From the NCBI RefSeq assembly GCF_003254575.1, contig NZ_QJUA01000041.1, positions 1 through 50,241 of the forward strand: a stretch of DNA of 50,241 nt, written 5' to 3'. The DNA is from Mycobacterium kyogaense. GTDB lineage: Bacteria > Actinomycetota > Actinomycetes > Mycobacteriales > Mycobacteriaceae. Below the pieces are notes generated by a model. That model had not been told where the DNA came from. It saw nothing but the letters and a program-made list of their open reading frames with translations, and made no database searches. A program made the position numbers and the translations under genes. Below, piece by piece: positions 32,616-41,143 of this stretch (within the stretch, counting starts at the first letter, position 1; every line of letters begins with the position of its first letter).

Positions 32616-34379
32616 GTGGGTGTGCTGAAGCGATCGTCGGCTGTCCTGCTCGTTCTCCTGCTCGTCGTGGCGGGCTGCAGTAACGCCGAAGACCGATTGC
32701 GGGACACCGTCTCCGCGTTCGCCGACGCCCTCAGCCGCGGCGATGCGGCCGCGGCGGCCGCGCTGACGACCGACCAGGCCGCGGCGGGCAAGACGCTGGA
32801 CGCATTGTTCGCGAGCCTGGGTAAAGACGTCCATGTCGGTGTCACCTCGACAGCAGAGGACAACGGCGCGGGCACCTTCGGGCTCGACACGACGTGGAAG
32901 TTCGGGCCGCAGAAGCAGATCGAGTGGAGCTACAGCGCCGACGGCCGGGCCGTGAGCGCCGGCGACGACTGGAAGATCCAGTGGGATGCCACGACGGTCG
33001 CGCCGGGTCTGGACAAAGGGCCGCTGTCGTTCAGCACCCTCGTCCCGCAACCCGCCGCTCGCGTCCTCGACCGCACCGGCGCCGAACTGCTCACCCAGCA
33101 CGTCGTCACGCTTGTCGACCTCGCGCCCGGCGCGGACGTCAATGCCGTTGCGGCACTGCTCAATCCGATCGCACCCACGATCACCCAGGAGTCGCTGGCC
33201 GGTGAGTTGGCCGGCGGCAAGCCCGTCACCGCGGTCACGTTGCGCGACGAGGACCTGGCACCCATCGAGGCTGCGCTGACGGCGCTGCCGAACGTCACGC
33301 TGCGGCCGCAGACCCGGCTGCTCGCGACCGACCGTGCGCTGACCTCACCCACATTGTCCGGGCTGTCGGACCTGTGGCAGCAGCGCACGGACGCCGCGGA
33401 CGGCTGGGCCGTGACCGCCCAGACCGCGGCGGGCGCGCAGCGCGTCGGCGGGCAGGACGCCAAACCTGTCGGTGACATCGCCGCCACGCTGGACATCGGG
33501 ATGCAGCGTGCCGCCGAGGGCGCGCTGGCGCCGCTGCCGACACCGGCCGCTCTGGTGGCGATCCAGCCGTCGACGGGCAATCTGCTCGCGGTCGCACAGA
33601 ACGCTCCCGCCGATGCGCAGGGGCCACTGGCGCTGACCGGTCTCTATCCGCCGGGGTCCACCTTCAAGACCGTCACCGTGTCGGCCGCACTGCAGGCCGG
33701 CCAGGTGAGCGCGGACACCGTCCTCGGCTGCCCCGGCACCGAGAACATCGAGGGCAGGCAGATCCCCAACGACGACGAATTCGACCTCGGGGAGGTGCCG
33801 CTGCACACGGCGTTCGCGAAATCCTGCAACACCACGATGGGGCGGCTCGCAGTCAACCTGCCGCCCGACGGACTGACGAAGGCCGCGGCTCAGCTGGGCC
33901 TGGGCGTCGATTTCACCGCGCCGGGGATGACCACCGTGACGGGGTCGGTGCCGGTCGCCGACACGTCGGCACTGCGCGTCGAGGAGGGCATCGGGCAGGG
34001 CAAGGTCACCGCGTCGCCGTTCGGGATGGCGCTGGTCGCCGCGACGCTGGCCCACGGATCGGTACCCATGCCGGCGATCGTCGCCGGGCAGCCGGCCACC
34101 GCGGACCGCACCCCGGCGCCCCTGCCCGCCGGGGTCGACGAGCAGATCAAGGCGATGATGGCCGAGACCGTGTCCGGGGGCACTGCCACCCAACTGCAGG
34201 ACATCCCCGGCATGCTCGGCAAGACGGGGACCGCCGAGTACGTGGGACCCGACGGGGTGCAGCGCGCGCACGGCTGGTTCGTCGGCATCCACGACGACCT
34301 GGCGCTGGCGGTGTTCGTCGGTGACGCCGACAGTTCCACGCCGGCGGTGGATGCCGCCGGCCGGTTCCTGCGGAGCTAG
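32616..34379 (+). CDS. Penicillin-binding lipoprotein with NTF2-like (MecA-N) domain
   Basis: The 587-residue protein has a lipoprotein signal with lipobox LLVVAGC and acylated C21. An NTF2-like MecA-N domain (about 25-135) is followed by a dimerisation region and a transpeptidase domain. Active-site motifs are S348-TFK351, S403-CN and K536-TG. It resembles Rv2864c (a carbapenem-binding Pbp-lipo) and is probably a second member of that family. It builds peptidoglycan cross-links or acts as an accessory transpeptidase at the outer face of the membrane. GTG 32616 follows a TACCTT -10 box by eight bases and is 18 bases after ispH. M. tuberculosis has no gene between lytB2 and Rv1111c. Confidence 0.9.
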   Translation: MGVLKRSSAVLLVLLLVVAGCSNAEDRLRDTVSAFADALSRGDAAAAAALTTDQAAAGKTLDALFASLGKDVHVGVTSTAEDNGAGTFGLDTTWKFGPQKQIEWSYSADGRAVSAGDDWKIQWDATTVAPGLDKGPLSFSTLVPQPAARVLDRTGAELLTQHVVTLVDLAPGADVNAVAALLNPIAPTITQESLAGELAGGKPVTAVTLRDEDLAPIEAALTALPNVTLRPQTRLLATDRALTSPTLSGLSDLWQQRTDAADGWAVTAQTAAGAQRVGGQDAKPVGDIAATLDIGMQRAAEGALAPLPTPAALVAIQPSTGNLLAVAQNAPADAQGPLALTGLYPPGSTFKTVTVSAALQAGQVSADTVLGCPGTENIEGRQIPNDDEFDLGEVPLHTAFAKSCNTTMGRLAVNLPPDGLTKAAAQLGLGVDFTAPGMTTVTGSVPVADTSALRVEEGIGQGKVTASPFGMALVAATLAHGSVPMPAIVAGQPATADRTPAPLPAGVDEQIKAMMAETVSGGTATQLQDIPGMLGKTGTAEYVGPDGVQRAHGWFVGIHDDLALAVFVGDADSSTPAVDAAGRFLRS

Positions 34380-35407
34380 ATGTCGTATTCCCAGCGGTCG
34401 GCGTCGACGTCGCGCGAGGGCCGCCGGCGCGGCCGGTAGTCCTGGTCGTCCGCGTCATCGCCGCCGCGGTACCGCACCCGTGAAATCGGGTGGTGGGTGC
34501 TGCTCTCGCGCGGCTCGTACTCGTCGTAACGGGGTCGGCGCGCGGGGCGTTCGTAGCCGCTTAGGCGCTCGCTGGGCGGGATGCGGGACTCTCGCGTCGA
34601 CGACGACTCCCGCGCCGACGCACGTTGCCCCGATGGCCGGGGGCGGCGCCTCGGCTCGGACGCAGGTGCGTCGTCCGGGCGGGGTCGGCGGCGGCGCGGC
34701 CGATCGAGATCGACGACCGGTTCGATGATCTCGGTGGGATCCGGCGGCCGGGCATGCCGCGACCGTGAGGGTGCGGCGCGCTTGGTGGGCCGTTCGGTAC
34801 GCGACCGCGCGGTGGCCTTGTCGCCAGGGCCCGCGGCCTCGGCGCGACGGCCCGCGGTGTGGCGCCGGCGCGGCGGCTTGGTCTTCTTCTCGGCCGGGTC
34901 GGCCGGGTCGGCCTTGCCGCCGCCGGTGACGAAGCTCGACAGCTTCGCCGACACCGGGCTGCTGTGGCCCGCCGGAGAGGCGCCGAGGTAGCGGCGCGCG
35001 ATGCCGACGACGAGCACGGCCGCAGAGGTGAAGAACATCAGGGGGAAGCGCTCGATCAGCGGATACCCACAGTTGATCAGCAGGTCCTTGATGCCTTTGA
35101 CCTCACTGCTGTGCATCAGGAAGTACGCGCCGGGCACCGTGACGAACAGCAGCAGCGGTGGCTGGATGACGGCGGTGAACAACCCGCTGCGCCGAACGGC
35201 GAGGACCGCGGTGAGACAGCCCATGACGTAGAGCACAGAGAACACGGATGTCAACGCGCCTCCGCCGCCGCTGGCGTCGATGGCGAAGCCCGCCGTGCTG
35301 GCGGCGACGGCGATCAGAATGGCGCCCCACCAGGGCACTCCCGCGATACCGGGGTGCGCGGAGCGGAGTTCGGCTGGCACCGCCGAGCGCGCACGCTGTC
35401 CTGACAC
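34376..35407 (-). CDS. DUF6542 membrane protein with Arg-rich disordered tail (Rv1111c homologue)
   Basis: The 343-residue protein has four transmembrane helices in residues 25-140 (WWGAILIAVAAS, SVFSVLYVMGCLTAVLAV, AVIQPPLLLFVTVPGAYFL, PLMFFTSAAVLVVGIA). They are followed by a cytosolic, very basic tail of about 200 residues rich in Arg, Pro, Ser and Asp. Function unknown; the tail may bind nucleic acid or anionic lipid, which is speculation. GTG 35407 is chosen because the open frame upstream runs antisense to ychF. Its stop overlaps that of the penicillin-binding protein gene by four bases. Confidence 0.85.
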   Translation of the reverse strand: MSGQRARSAVPAELRSAHPGIAGVPWWGAILIAVAASTAGFAIDASGGGGALTSVFSVLYVMGCLTAVLAVRRSGLFTAVIQPPLLLFVTVPGAYFLMHSSEVKGIKDLLINCGYPLIERFPLMFFTSAAVLVVGIARRYLGASPAGHSSPVSAKLSSFVTGGGKADPADPAEKKTKPPRRRHTAGRRAEAAGPGDKATARSRTERPTKRAAPSRSRHARPPDPTEIIEPVVDLDRPRRRRPRPDDAPASEPRRRPRPSGQRASARESSSTRESRIPPSERLSGYERPARRPRYDEYEPRESSTHHPISRVRYRGGDDADDQDYRPRRRPSRDVDADRWEYDI

Positions 35408-35500
35408 ACGTCGACCGTACCGGCTGAGGTGGCCGCATGCCGCCAGCGGACGCCTGTGTGGCGATGGCGGCTGGCCGACATCTGGCAGACTGTGGACTCC

Positions 35501-36574
35501 GTGGGCCTGAATCTGGGAATCGTCGGACTGCCGAACGTGGGCAAGTCGACCTTGTTCAACGCGCTGACACGCAACGACGTGTTGGCCGCCAACTACCCGT
35601 TCGCGACGATCGAACCGAACGAGGGTGTGGTGGCGCTCCCGGATCCGCGGCTGGACAAGCTGGCCGAGATGTTCGGCTCGGAGAAGACCGTGCCGGCGCC
35701 GGTGACGTTCGTCGACATCGCGGGCATCGTCAAGGGCGCGTCCGAGGGTGCCGGCCTGGGCAACAAGTTCCTGGCCAACATCCGGGAAAGCGATGCGATC
35801 TGCCAGGTGGTGCGCGTCTTCGCCGACGACGACGTCGTGCACGTCGACGGCCGGGTCGATCCGAAGTCCGACATCGAGATCATCGAGACCGAGTTGATCC
35901 TGGCTGACATGCAGACGCTGGAGCGTGCGCTGCCGCGGCTGGAGAAGGAAGCGCGCACCCACAAGGATCGCCGGCCGGTGCAGGAGGCGGCGCTCGCCGC
36001 GCAGGAGGTGCTCAACGGCGGCACGACCCTGTTCGCGGCAGGTGTTGACGTGACGCTGCTGCGCGAGCTGAATCTGATGACCTCGAAACCGTTCCTGTAC
36101 GTGTTCAACGCCGACGAGTCGGTGCTCACCGATGCCGCGCGGGTCGCCGAGTTGCGCGAGATGGTGGCGCCGGCGGACGCGGTGTTCCTGGACGCCAAGA
36201 TCGAGGCCGAACTGCAGGAGCTCGACGAGGAGTCCGCAGCCGAGCTGCTGGAATCGATCGGTCAGACCGAGCGCGGCCTGGATGCGTTGGCGCGGGCCGG
36301 TTTTCACACGTTGAAGCTGCAGACGTATCTGACCGCGGGCCCGAAAGAGGCGCGCGCGTGGACGATTCACCAGGGCGACACCGCGCCGAAGGCGGCCGGG
36401 GTGATCCACTCGGACTTCGAGAAGGGCTTCATCAAGGCCGAGATCGTGTCGTTCGACGATCTGGTGGCCGCGGGCTCGATGGCCGCGGCGAAGGCCGCAG
36501 GCAAGGTCCGCATGGAAGGCAAGGACTACGTGATGGCAGACGGCGACGTGGTGGAGTTCCGCTTCAACGTGTAG
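35501..36574 (+). CDS. ychF: Redox-regulated ATPase/GTPase YchF (Obg family)
   Basis: The 357-residue protein equals Rv1112 in length. YchF (OLA1) binds ribosomes and hydrolyses ATP better than GTP. The P-loop is GLPNVGKST (residues 8-16), with NYPFATIEPN as switch I, DIAGIVKGAS as G3 and FNADE in the NKxE position, the known change that broadens nucleotide use. The C-terminal TGS domain (about 275-357) ends DYVMADGDVVEFRFNV. GTG 35501 is chosen by alignment; a GACTGT box lies seven bases upstream. Confidence 0.96.
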   Translation: MGLNLGIVGLPNVGKSTLFNALTRNDVLAANYPFATIEPNEGVVALPDPRLDKLAEMFGSEKTVPAPVTFVDIAGIVKGASEGAGLGNKFLANIRESDAICQVVRVFADDDVVHVDGRVDPKSDIEIIETELILADMQTLERALPRLEKEARTHKDRRPVQEAALAAQEVLNGGTTLFAAGVDVTLLRELNLMTSKPFLYVFNADESVLTDAARVAELREMVAPADAVFLDAKIEAELQELDEESAAELLESIGQTERGLDALARAGFHTLKLQTYLTAGPKEARAWTIHQGDTAPKAAGVIHSDFEKGFIKAEIVSFDDLVAAGSMAAAKAAGKVRMEGKDYVMADGDVVEFRFNV

Positions 36575-36614
36575 TCGCCGCCGCTCGCTGATTCCGCAGC
36601 GCACCAGGCCGCGC

Positions 36615-36620
36615 TAGGTT
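36615..36620 (+). promoter_or_regulatory. Predicted -10 box (TAGGTT) for the coiled-coil gene
   Basis: TAGGTT ends six bases before ATG 36627 and would give a leaderless transcript, supporting that this small frame is expressed. Confidence 0.4.
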
Positions 36621-36626
36621 TGGTCG

Positions 36627-37001
36627 ATGATCGGTGACGAAGATGCCGACGTCGGGGATGACTCCGATCGGTGCAGCGCTGCGATGGACGAGCGCGAACG
36701 CAGCCTCACACGGCGCGAAACCGAACAGTCGCGGCGCGAACGGGTTTCTGACGAACGCGACCGGATCGCCGATGAACGTGACACGATCGCCGACGACCGC
36801 CAGCAAGTTGCGGATGAGCGCGAGCGGATCGCGGACGAGCGCGAAGGTGCCAACGAGCAGCGTGAGCGCGATCGCTTGCAACGCATCACGGACCGGGAAA
36901 TCCGTTCCTTAGCAGGGGAGAGACGGGACCAGGCCGAAATAAGGCGCGAAGTAGCCGAGACGCGGCGGTCGATGAACGAAGGCCCGCCCCAGCGGTGCTG
37001 A
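36627..37001 (+). CDS. Highly charged heptad-repeat coiled-coil protein
   Basis: The 124-residue protein is almost entirely Arg, Asp and Glu. Residues 42-76 are five consecutive seven-residue repeats of the type DERDRIA, giving a long predicted helix that continues to about residue 115. The single hydrophobic residue in each repeat (Ile or Val) would form a narrow stripe. There is no signal peptide, membrane helix or known domain. It lies 52 bases after ychF with its own leaderless promoter. The function is unknown; a scaffold or spacer is possible. Confidence 0.75.
   Translation: MIGDEDADVGDDSDRCSAAMDERERSLTRRETEQSRRERVSDERDRIADERDTIADDRQQVADERERIADEREGANEQRERDRLQRITDREIRSLAGERRDQAEIRREVAETRRSMNEGPPQRC
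36750..36854 (+). repeat. Five tandem 21-bp degenerate repeats coding for DERDRIA heptads
   Basis: The DNA repeats with a 21-base period (GACGAACGCGACCGGATCGC and variants), in frame within the coiled-coil gene. The copies differ mostly at third positions, so the protein repeat is kept while the DNA has diverged. Confidence 0.7.
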
Positions 37002-37142
37002 CAACTCGAGGAGTGGCGGAGTTCCGCTTGAGCGGCTGGCCGTCGAGCGTGGGGGCTGTGCACGCTTGGGCGCCTGATTGCGTACACAGGGCCACGGTGG
37101 GCGCCCGCGGGATGTCGGTGCCCCGGTCTAGCGTCGGCCGGC

Positions 37143-37541
37143 ATGAAGCTCGTATCCGTCCGCCTCATCACCGCCGACGTGCCGCGGCTCGTGTCGTTCT
37201 ACGAGATGGTCGCCAAGGCCTCAGCGGTGTGGGGTAACGAACTGTTCGCCGAGATCCCGACATCGGTCGGCACGCTCGCGATCGGCAGTGACAAGACCGT
37301 TCCGCTTTTCGGCGCCGGGTCCGCAATCCCCGCGGCCAACCGTAGCGCGATCATCGAGTTCCTGGTCGCCGACGTCGACGCCGAATTCGCCCGTCTGCGA
37401 GAACAATTGGACGATGTCGTCACCGAGCCGACCACCATGCCGTGGGGCAATCGCGCGCTACTGTTCCGGGATCCGGACGGCAACCTGGTGAATCTGTTCA
37501 CACCGGTGTCCGAGCAGGCGCGCGCCAAGTTCGGCGTCTGA
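37143..37541 (+). CDS. VOC (glyoxalase/bleomycin resistance fold) family protein
   Basis: The 132-residue protein has a beta-alpha-beta-beta-beta pattern with MKLVSVRLITADVPRLVSFYEMV at the start and LFRDPDGNLVNLFTP at the end, both typical of VOC proteins. The terminal DPDGN motif precedes the usual glutamate metal ligand, but here an Asn-Leu follows, so metal binding is uncertain. Function unknown. A TAGCGT box eight bases upstream of ATG 37143 suggests a leaderless start. Confidence 0.86.
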   Translation: MKLVSVRLITADVPRLVSFYEMVAKASAVWGNELFAEIPTSVGTLAIGSDKTVPLFGAGSAIPAANRSAIIEFLVADVDAEFARLREQLDDVVTEPTTMPWGNRALLFRDPDGNLVNLFTPVSEQARAKFGV

Positions 37542-37548
37542 GAACGCA

Positions 37549-38043
37549 TCAGCGCGGTGTCAGCCTCATGATCGGAATCTGACGACCGGTGTCCGCGGTC
37601 TTCTCCCGGTAGTCGTCGTAGCCCGCGTACACCTGCTCGGCCAGCGCGAAGAGTCGGGCGTATTCGTCGGGGTCGGTGACCTCCGAGGCGGTGAACGGCT
37701 CGCCGCCGAACTCGCACTCGGGCTGTGCGGTCAGATTGAAGTACCACGACGGATGCCGCCGCTTCCCGTAGTTCGAGGCGACGAGGATGACGTCGGAGCC
37801 GTCGTGGAAGTACGTCAACTGTGTCTGGCGCCGCTGCCCGGATTTCGCGCCGGTCGAGACCAGCGGGGCGTTGATGATCGGCCCCATGTTGACCCGGCCG
37901 CCGGTGAGCCGGAACAGATACGGGTCGGTGCGCCGCGCGACGTGGCGTGCGAAGAACTGACCGACCGGCGAGCGGCCGAAGCGCACCCCACGCTGATAGG
38001 AGCGGCCCCGCCTGCGGTGCGGGTCGACGTAGCGAAGCGGCAT
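37549..38043 (-). CDS. Deazaflavin (F420)-dependent nitroreductase-family protein, Ddn-like
   Basis: The 164-residue protein has the split beta-barrel family pattern: PLVSTGAKSGQRRQTQLTY, then VASNYGKRRHPSWYFNL and a final TDTGRQIPIMRLTP. These stretches match the F420-binding region of Ddn/FGD-linked quinone reductases. The N-terminus is basic and may lie on the membrane. Such proteins reduce quinones or nitroaromatics with F420H2; the substrate is unknown. Its stop is seven bases from the VOC stop, and the two genes are convergent. Confidence 0.88.
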   Translation of the reverse strand: MPLRYVDPHRRRGRSYQRGVRFGRSPVGQFFARHVARRTDPYLFRLTGGRVNMGPIINAPLVSTGAKSGQRRQTQLTYFHDGSDVILVASNYGKRRHPSWYFNLTAQPECEFGGEPFTASEVTDPDEYARLFALAEQVYAGYDDYREKTADTGRQIPIMRLTPR

Positions 38044-38076
38044 ATCCGGAAAGCTACCCGAGGGTGGGAAAACGAT

Positions 38077-38286
38077 TCAGCCGCGACGCGACGTGAGGCG
38101 CTGCTGCGCGCTGCGCTGTAGTTGGCTGACGGCGACAAGGGCGAGAAGGCCGACCGCCTGACGGGCGAGCACGGGCCGACGGGTGCGCTGGCGCCAGCTC
38201 TTCGACTGTGACGCGGAACGGCGGCCCAGGTAGAAGCCGAACAGACCTGTGGCCGCCATCATCGAGAACACGACGATGGCGGCCAC
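38077..38286 (-). CDS. Small membrane protein, unknown function
   Basis: The 69-residue protein has one clear hydrophobic helix at residues 2-20 (AAIVVFSMMAATGLFGFYL), a basic central part and a weaker second hydrophobic segment (about 43-53, AVGLLALVAVS). It lies 33 bases upstream of the Ddn-like gene on the same strand, so it could be co-transcribed. I do not recognise the family. Codon positions look coding, but the small size limits confidence. Confidence 0.6.
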   Translation of the reverse strand: MAAIVVFSMMAATGLFGFYLGRRSASQSKSWRQRTRRPVLARQAVGLLALVAVSQLQRSAQQRLTSRRG

Positions 38287-38345
38287 AGTGTCAGCTTTCC
38301 CGACCGCGGTCGCAGTCAGGTCACAGGCGGGCTACACCTGATACA

Positions 38346-38711
38346 TCAGCCCACGTAGCCGATGAACAGCCCGTTCCACCAGATGCCCCAGGAGTTGGAA
38401 CCGGGATTCCACACCAGCGGCTGGGGGTCCCGGATACCGAGGTCGATCCAGTTGGCGGGCCGCCACACCGGAGGCAGGCCCAGACGCACCGGGTCACCCC
38501 AGTGTCCGGGCGGGCCGGCCAGCGGGCCCGGGCCCTTGGCCACCAGTCCGGGCGGCCCGAACGGGTTGTGGCCGGGCGGGTCGCCCGGCAGCCAGATGTC
38601 GTCGTGGCCGTGACCCGGTTTCGCCTGCGCAACACCTGCGCCGGTGCCGAATGCGGCTGAACTGAGTGCTATCGCCGCCACAGCGCCGGCGGCGATTCTC
38701 TTGATCTGCAT
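38346..38711 (-). CDS. Secreted Pro/Gly/Trp-rich small protein
   Basis: The 121-residue protein starts with a clear signal peptide: basic QIKR, hydrophobic AAGAVAAIALSSAAFG and an AQA-like cleavage site near residue 30. The mature part of about 90 residues is rich in Pro, Gly and Trp and has no cysteine. A GAGGAGGG ribosome-binding site precedes ATG 38711. Similar small exported proteins are common in mycobacteria, but the function is unknown. Confidence 0.8.
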   Translation of the reverse strand: MQIKRIAAGAVAAIALSSAAFGTGAGVAQAKPGHGHDDIWLPGDPPGHNPFGPPGLVAKGPGPLAGPPGHWGDPVRLGLPPVWRPANWIDLGIRDPQPLVWNPGSNSWGIWWNGLFIGYVG

Positions 38712-38829
38712 GAAACCCTCCTCAGAGTCGCTGTAGACAACGCAACGACCCCCCGATCCGCTTTCTCAGCGTAGCCACAGAATTCGGCGAGTAAACCGGC
38801 GTGTGGCCGCGGCGGGGTCGGACGTGCGG

Positions 38830-39750
38830 TCAGGTTTCAGCGTCGAGCAGGCCAAGGCTGTTTCCCGCTTTGTTTGTGAACCACATCACGTGAGGGTCCG
38901 GGCCGGGTTTGATGTCGAATGGTCCGCGTACGTCCGGGGAGTCGACGAACGTCCACGCGTCGCGGTTTGACGCGTGGTCCGGTACGACGATTGCGATGCG
39001 GTCGGTGGCGGAGTCGACCAACCACAGACGGCCGTCCGCGCCGGTGCAGATCCCGTCGGGTTCGACCAGGTCGGGGTGGGTGATGAGGCGGAGGGTGTGG
39101 GTGGGGCGCTCGGGGTCGAAGGCCAGCAGGCCGGGAGGTTCGCGTGGGGTCAGCCACAGCGTGCCGTCATCGCTGCGAGTCCATGCGCGCGGAGTCGCCG
39201 GAAGCGATCCGATGGTCCTCACGTGTCCGGTGAGCGGGTCGACGCTGCCGATCGATGCCGCGTTCACCCACCAGGGCCGGCCGGCGCCGGTCACGAACAG
39301 AGCGGCCGGCGCGGCGATGCCGTCGTCTGTGATCAGCTGCAGCGACGCCACGGGATCTGCGGCGCACGGATCGATCGAGCCGATCGCGTCGGCGCCGCGC
39401 AGCGAGAACCACAGCCGACCATCGGGGGCGGCCTTGAGTGCCACCGGGCGACTGCCGGCGGGCAACGGGTAGGAGGTGATCGTCGAGGCCGGATCGGCGC
39501 TGTCCGGATCGATGGCCACCAACGCGTCGGAGCCGAGGCTTGTGCACCACACCCGACCGTCGGCCGCCGGAAAGATGTTGGCGGGGAAGCGAATGACGCC
39601 GGGCTCGGCGCCGAAGAGTTCGATCTGCCCGTTCCGGACGCGCCCTATCCGATCGTCGCCGATGTTGGTGAACCACACGTCGCCTGCTGCGGCGATGATG
39701 CCCGAGGGCGCGTTCAGCCCGAGATGGTGCAGAGCGGTGACCGTGGGCAT
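38830..39750 (-). CDS. Virginiamycin B lyase-like seven-bladed beta-propeller protein
   Basis: The 306-residue protein is built of repeated WF/LWF-type blades (DVWFTNIGDDRIGRV, GRLWFSLRGADAIGSID, GTLWLTPRE, GRLWLVDSATDRIAIV, HVMWFTNKAGNSLGLL) spaced about 42 residues apart. This is the pattern of streptogramin lyase (Vgb) and NHL propellers. Whether the Vgb catalytic His/Glu set is kept cannot be decided without alignment, so lyase activity is unproven. There is no signal peptide. It starts 12 bases after the membrane-anchored gene upstream on the same strand, so the two are probably one unit. Confidence 0.85.
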   Translation of the reverse strand: MPTVTALHHLGLNAPSGIIAAAGDVWFTNIGDDRIGRVRNGQIELFGAEPGVIRFPANIFPAADGRVWCTSLGSDALVAIDPDSADPASTITSYPLPAGSRPVALKAAPDGRLWFSLRGADAIGSIDPCAADPVASLQLITDDGIAAPAALFVTGAGRPWWVNAASIGSVDPLTGHVRTIGSLPATPRAWTRSDDGTLWLTPREPPGLLAFDPERPTHTLRLITHPDLVEPDGICTGADGRLWLVDSATDRIAIVVPDHASNRDAWTFVDSPDVRGPFDIKPGPDPHVMWFTNKAGNSLGLLDAET

Positions 39751-39762
39751 GTCGAAACTGGT

Positions 39763-40329
39763 TCAGCCGGCCCGGTATTCGATCACGCGGTCCCGGCTCT
39801 GCAGCGTCTCACCCGCGATGACGACGAGTTCGGTGCTCGTCAGCCGGTAGGTGGTGGTGTCGTTATGCGCTTCGAATCCGGCCGGAATCAGCCGGACATC
39901 GTCGAGGCGCAGTGAGGCGCCGTCGCGCAGTCGCACGCCCCGGTAGGTGTATCCCTCCGCGTCGCGGCACACCGCGACGGCCGAGTGTTCGGTGCGGGCC
40001 ACGGCGACGGCGCGCTGATCGGTGTCGCACCGTGCCGCCGAGTCGACGAACCCGCGGGAGTCCATCGGCATGCTCACCGGCGCGGCCGGTTCCACCGGGG
40101 CGGGGCGCGGCGGAGGCGAGGGCTTCGCAGGCGCCGCCACCCAGGCGGACACCGTGTTCGGCTGCGCCGGAACGGAGTGCACCTGCTGTTCGGCTGGACC
40201 GCGGGAGGCGAGCAGCGCGACGATGATCACCAGCGTGCCGAGTGAGGCGACGACGATGGACAACGCCGGACCGCGTGAGCGCGGCTCATCGTGAGCGTCG
40301 GGGGCTGGGGCGTGGTCGGTGACGGTCAT
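39763..40329 (-). CDS. Membrane-anchored extracytoplasmic protein with Pro-rich stalk
   Basis: The 188-residue protein has a short cytosolic part, one transmembrane helix (about 24-42, LSIVVASLGTLVIIVALLA), a Pro/Ala-rich stalk (about 60-90) and a C-terminal beta-rich domain with two cysteines (AARCDTD, AVCRDAEG) likely to form a disulfide. The domain includes GYTYRGVRLRDGASLRLDD. I do not recognise the family. ATG 40329 excludes a long basic upstream frame. It precedes the propeller gene by 12 bases and may act with it. Confidence 0.75.
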   Translation of the reverse strand: MTVTDHAPAPDAHDEPRSRGPALSIVVASLGTLVIIVALLASRGPAEQQVHSVPAQPNTVSAWVAAPAKPSPPPRPAPVEPAAPVSMPMDSRGFVDSAARCDTDQRAVAVARTEHSAVAVCRDAEGYTYRGVRLRDGASLRLDDVRLIPAGFEAHNDTTTYRLTSTELVVIAGETLQSRDRVIEYRAG

Positions 40330-40423
40330 GCCTGACGCTTCCTCGTCTCGCAGTGTCTTGAGGACAGCAAAGCATCGCCGGTGGACGAAAGCCGGTAGCC
40401 GCACCGGCGTTTCACACGGTGAT

Positions 40424-41116
40424 TCAGGGCGAAACCGCGATCTCGGCGCCCAGTCGATAGCCGTCGGCCAGCGGCAGGTCATCACCACTCCAGAACGATC
40501 CCGGATCGAACCAGTTCGCGTTCTTCTCGGTGACGAGCAGGCCCATCTCCTCGTAGGTGATCGCCACGGTCTCCGCGCAGTAGGCGGTTTCCAGGCCCAT
40601 CTGTGTCCGCTCGATCTTGCGCTTGTCGGCAGCTCGGCGAACAGCTTTGTGCACCAATGGGATTCCGCGCGTGAAGTCGCTGACGGTGGGAATCCGTCCG
40701 CGTAGCCAGCGCCCGGTGAGGCGTGCTGTGGAGGGAAACGGGGTGCCGTCCATGCGTGCGATCACGGTGAGCATGCGGTCCTCCTGCTCACCGTCGGCGT
40801 GCGGTGTGAGCTGGCGCAGCCAGCAGCGCTGGCCGTAGGCGTCCGCCCAGCGGTGTACCGCTGCCCGCAGATCGTTGAGCTGCACACCGCGATGGTGGGT
40901 TCCGGTCCACAGGTCGAGGAGCTTGTCGCCGAGCTCCGCGTGCCAGATCAGTGGTGGCAGATCCTCCAGCGCGACGGTCATCCCGACATGGTTGACCGGA
41001 CTGTTGGTCATGGACTGGATCGCGCGGTCCGGGCCGGAGTGGCCGCGGAACAACCAGATGTCGCCGGTGCGCGTTTCCTTCAGCGCGCGTTCCAGGGACA
41101 CCGTGCTTGGCTTCAT
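40424..41116 (-). CDS. Permuted papain-like (YiiX/NlpC-P60-type) hydrolase
   Basis: The 230-residue protein shows a circularly permuted NlpC/P60 pattern. An N-terminal GDIWLFRG...NSPVNHVGM block holds the likely catalytic His (H43). The cysteine lies near the C-terminus at C180 in AYCAETVA. Such enzymes are amidases, peptidases or acyltransferases. No signal peptide is seen, so a cell-wall role is uncertain. The gene lies 94 bases upstream of the membrane-anchored protein gene on the same strand and is divergent from the 56-residue membrane protein gene. Confidence 0.8.
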   Translation of the reverse strand: MKPSTVSLERALKETRTGDIWLFRGHSGPDRAIQSMTNSPVNHVGMTVALEDLPPLIWHAELGDKLLDLWTGTHHRGVQLNDLRAAVHRWADAYGQRCWLRQLTPHADGEQEDRMLTVIARMDGTPFPSTARLTGRWLRGRIPTVSDFTRGIPLVHKAVRRAADKRKIERTQMGLETAYCAETVAITYEEMGLLVTEKNANWFDPGSFWSGDDLPLADGYRLGAEIAVSP

Positions 41117-41143
41117 GCCCGCAGCTTAGGCAGACTGACCGGC

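Noticed and set aside
31017..33101. 694-codon open frame on the minus strand
   Set aside because: Antisense to ispH and out of frame with the Rv1109c homologue; composition is shadow-like.
35408..36604. Upstream extension of the DUF6542 frame
   Set aside because: It is antisense to ychF; the family start is GTG 35407.
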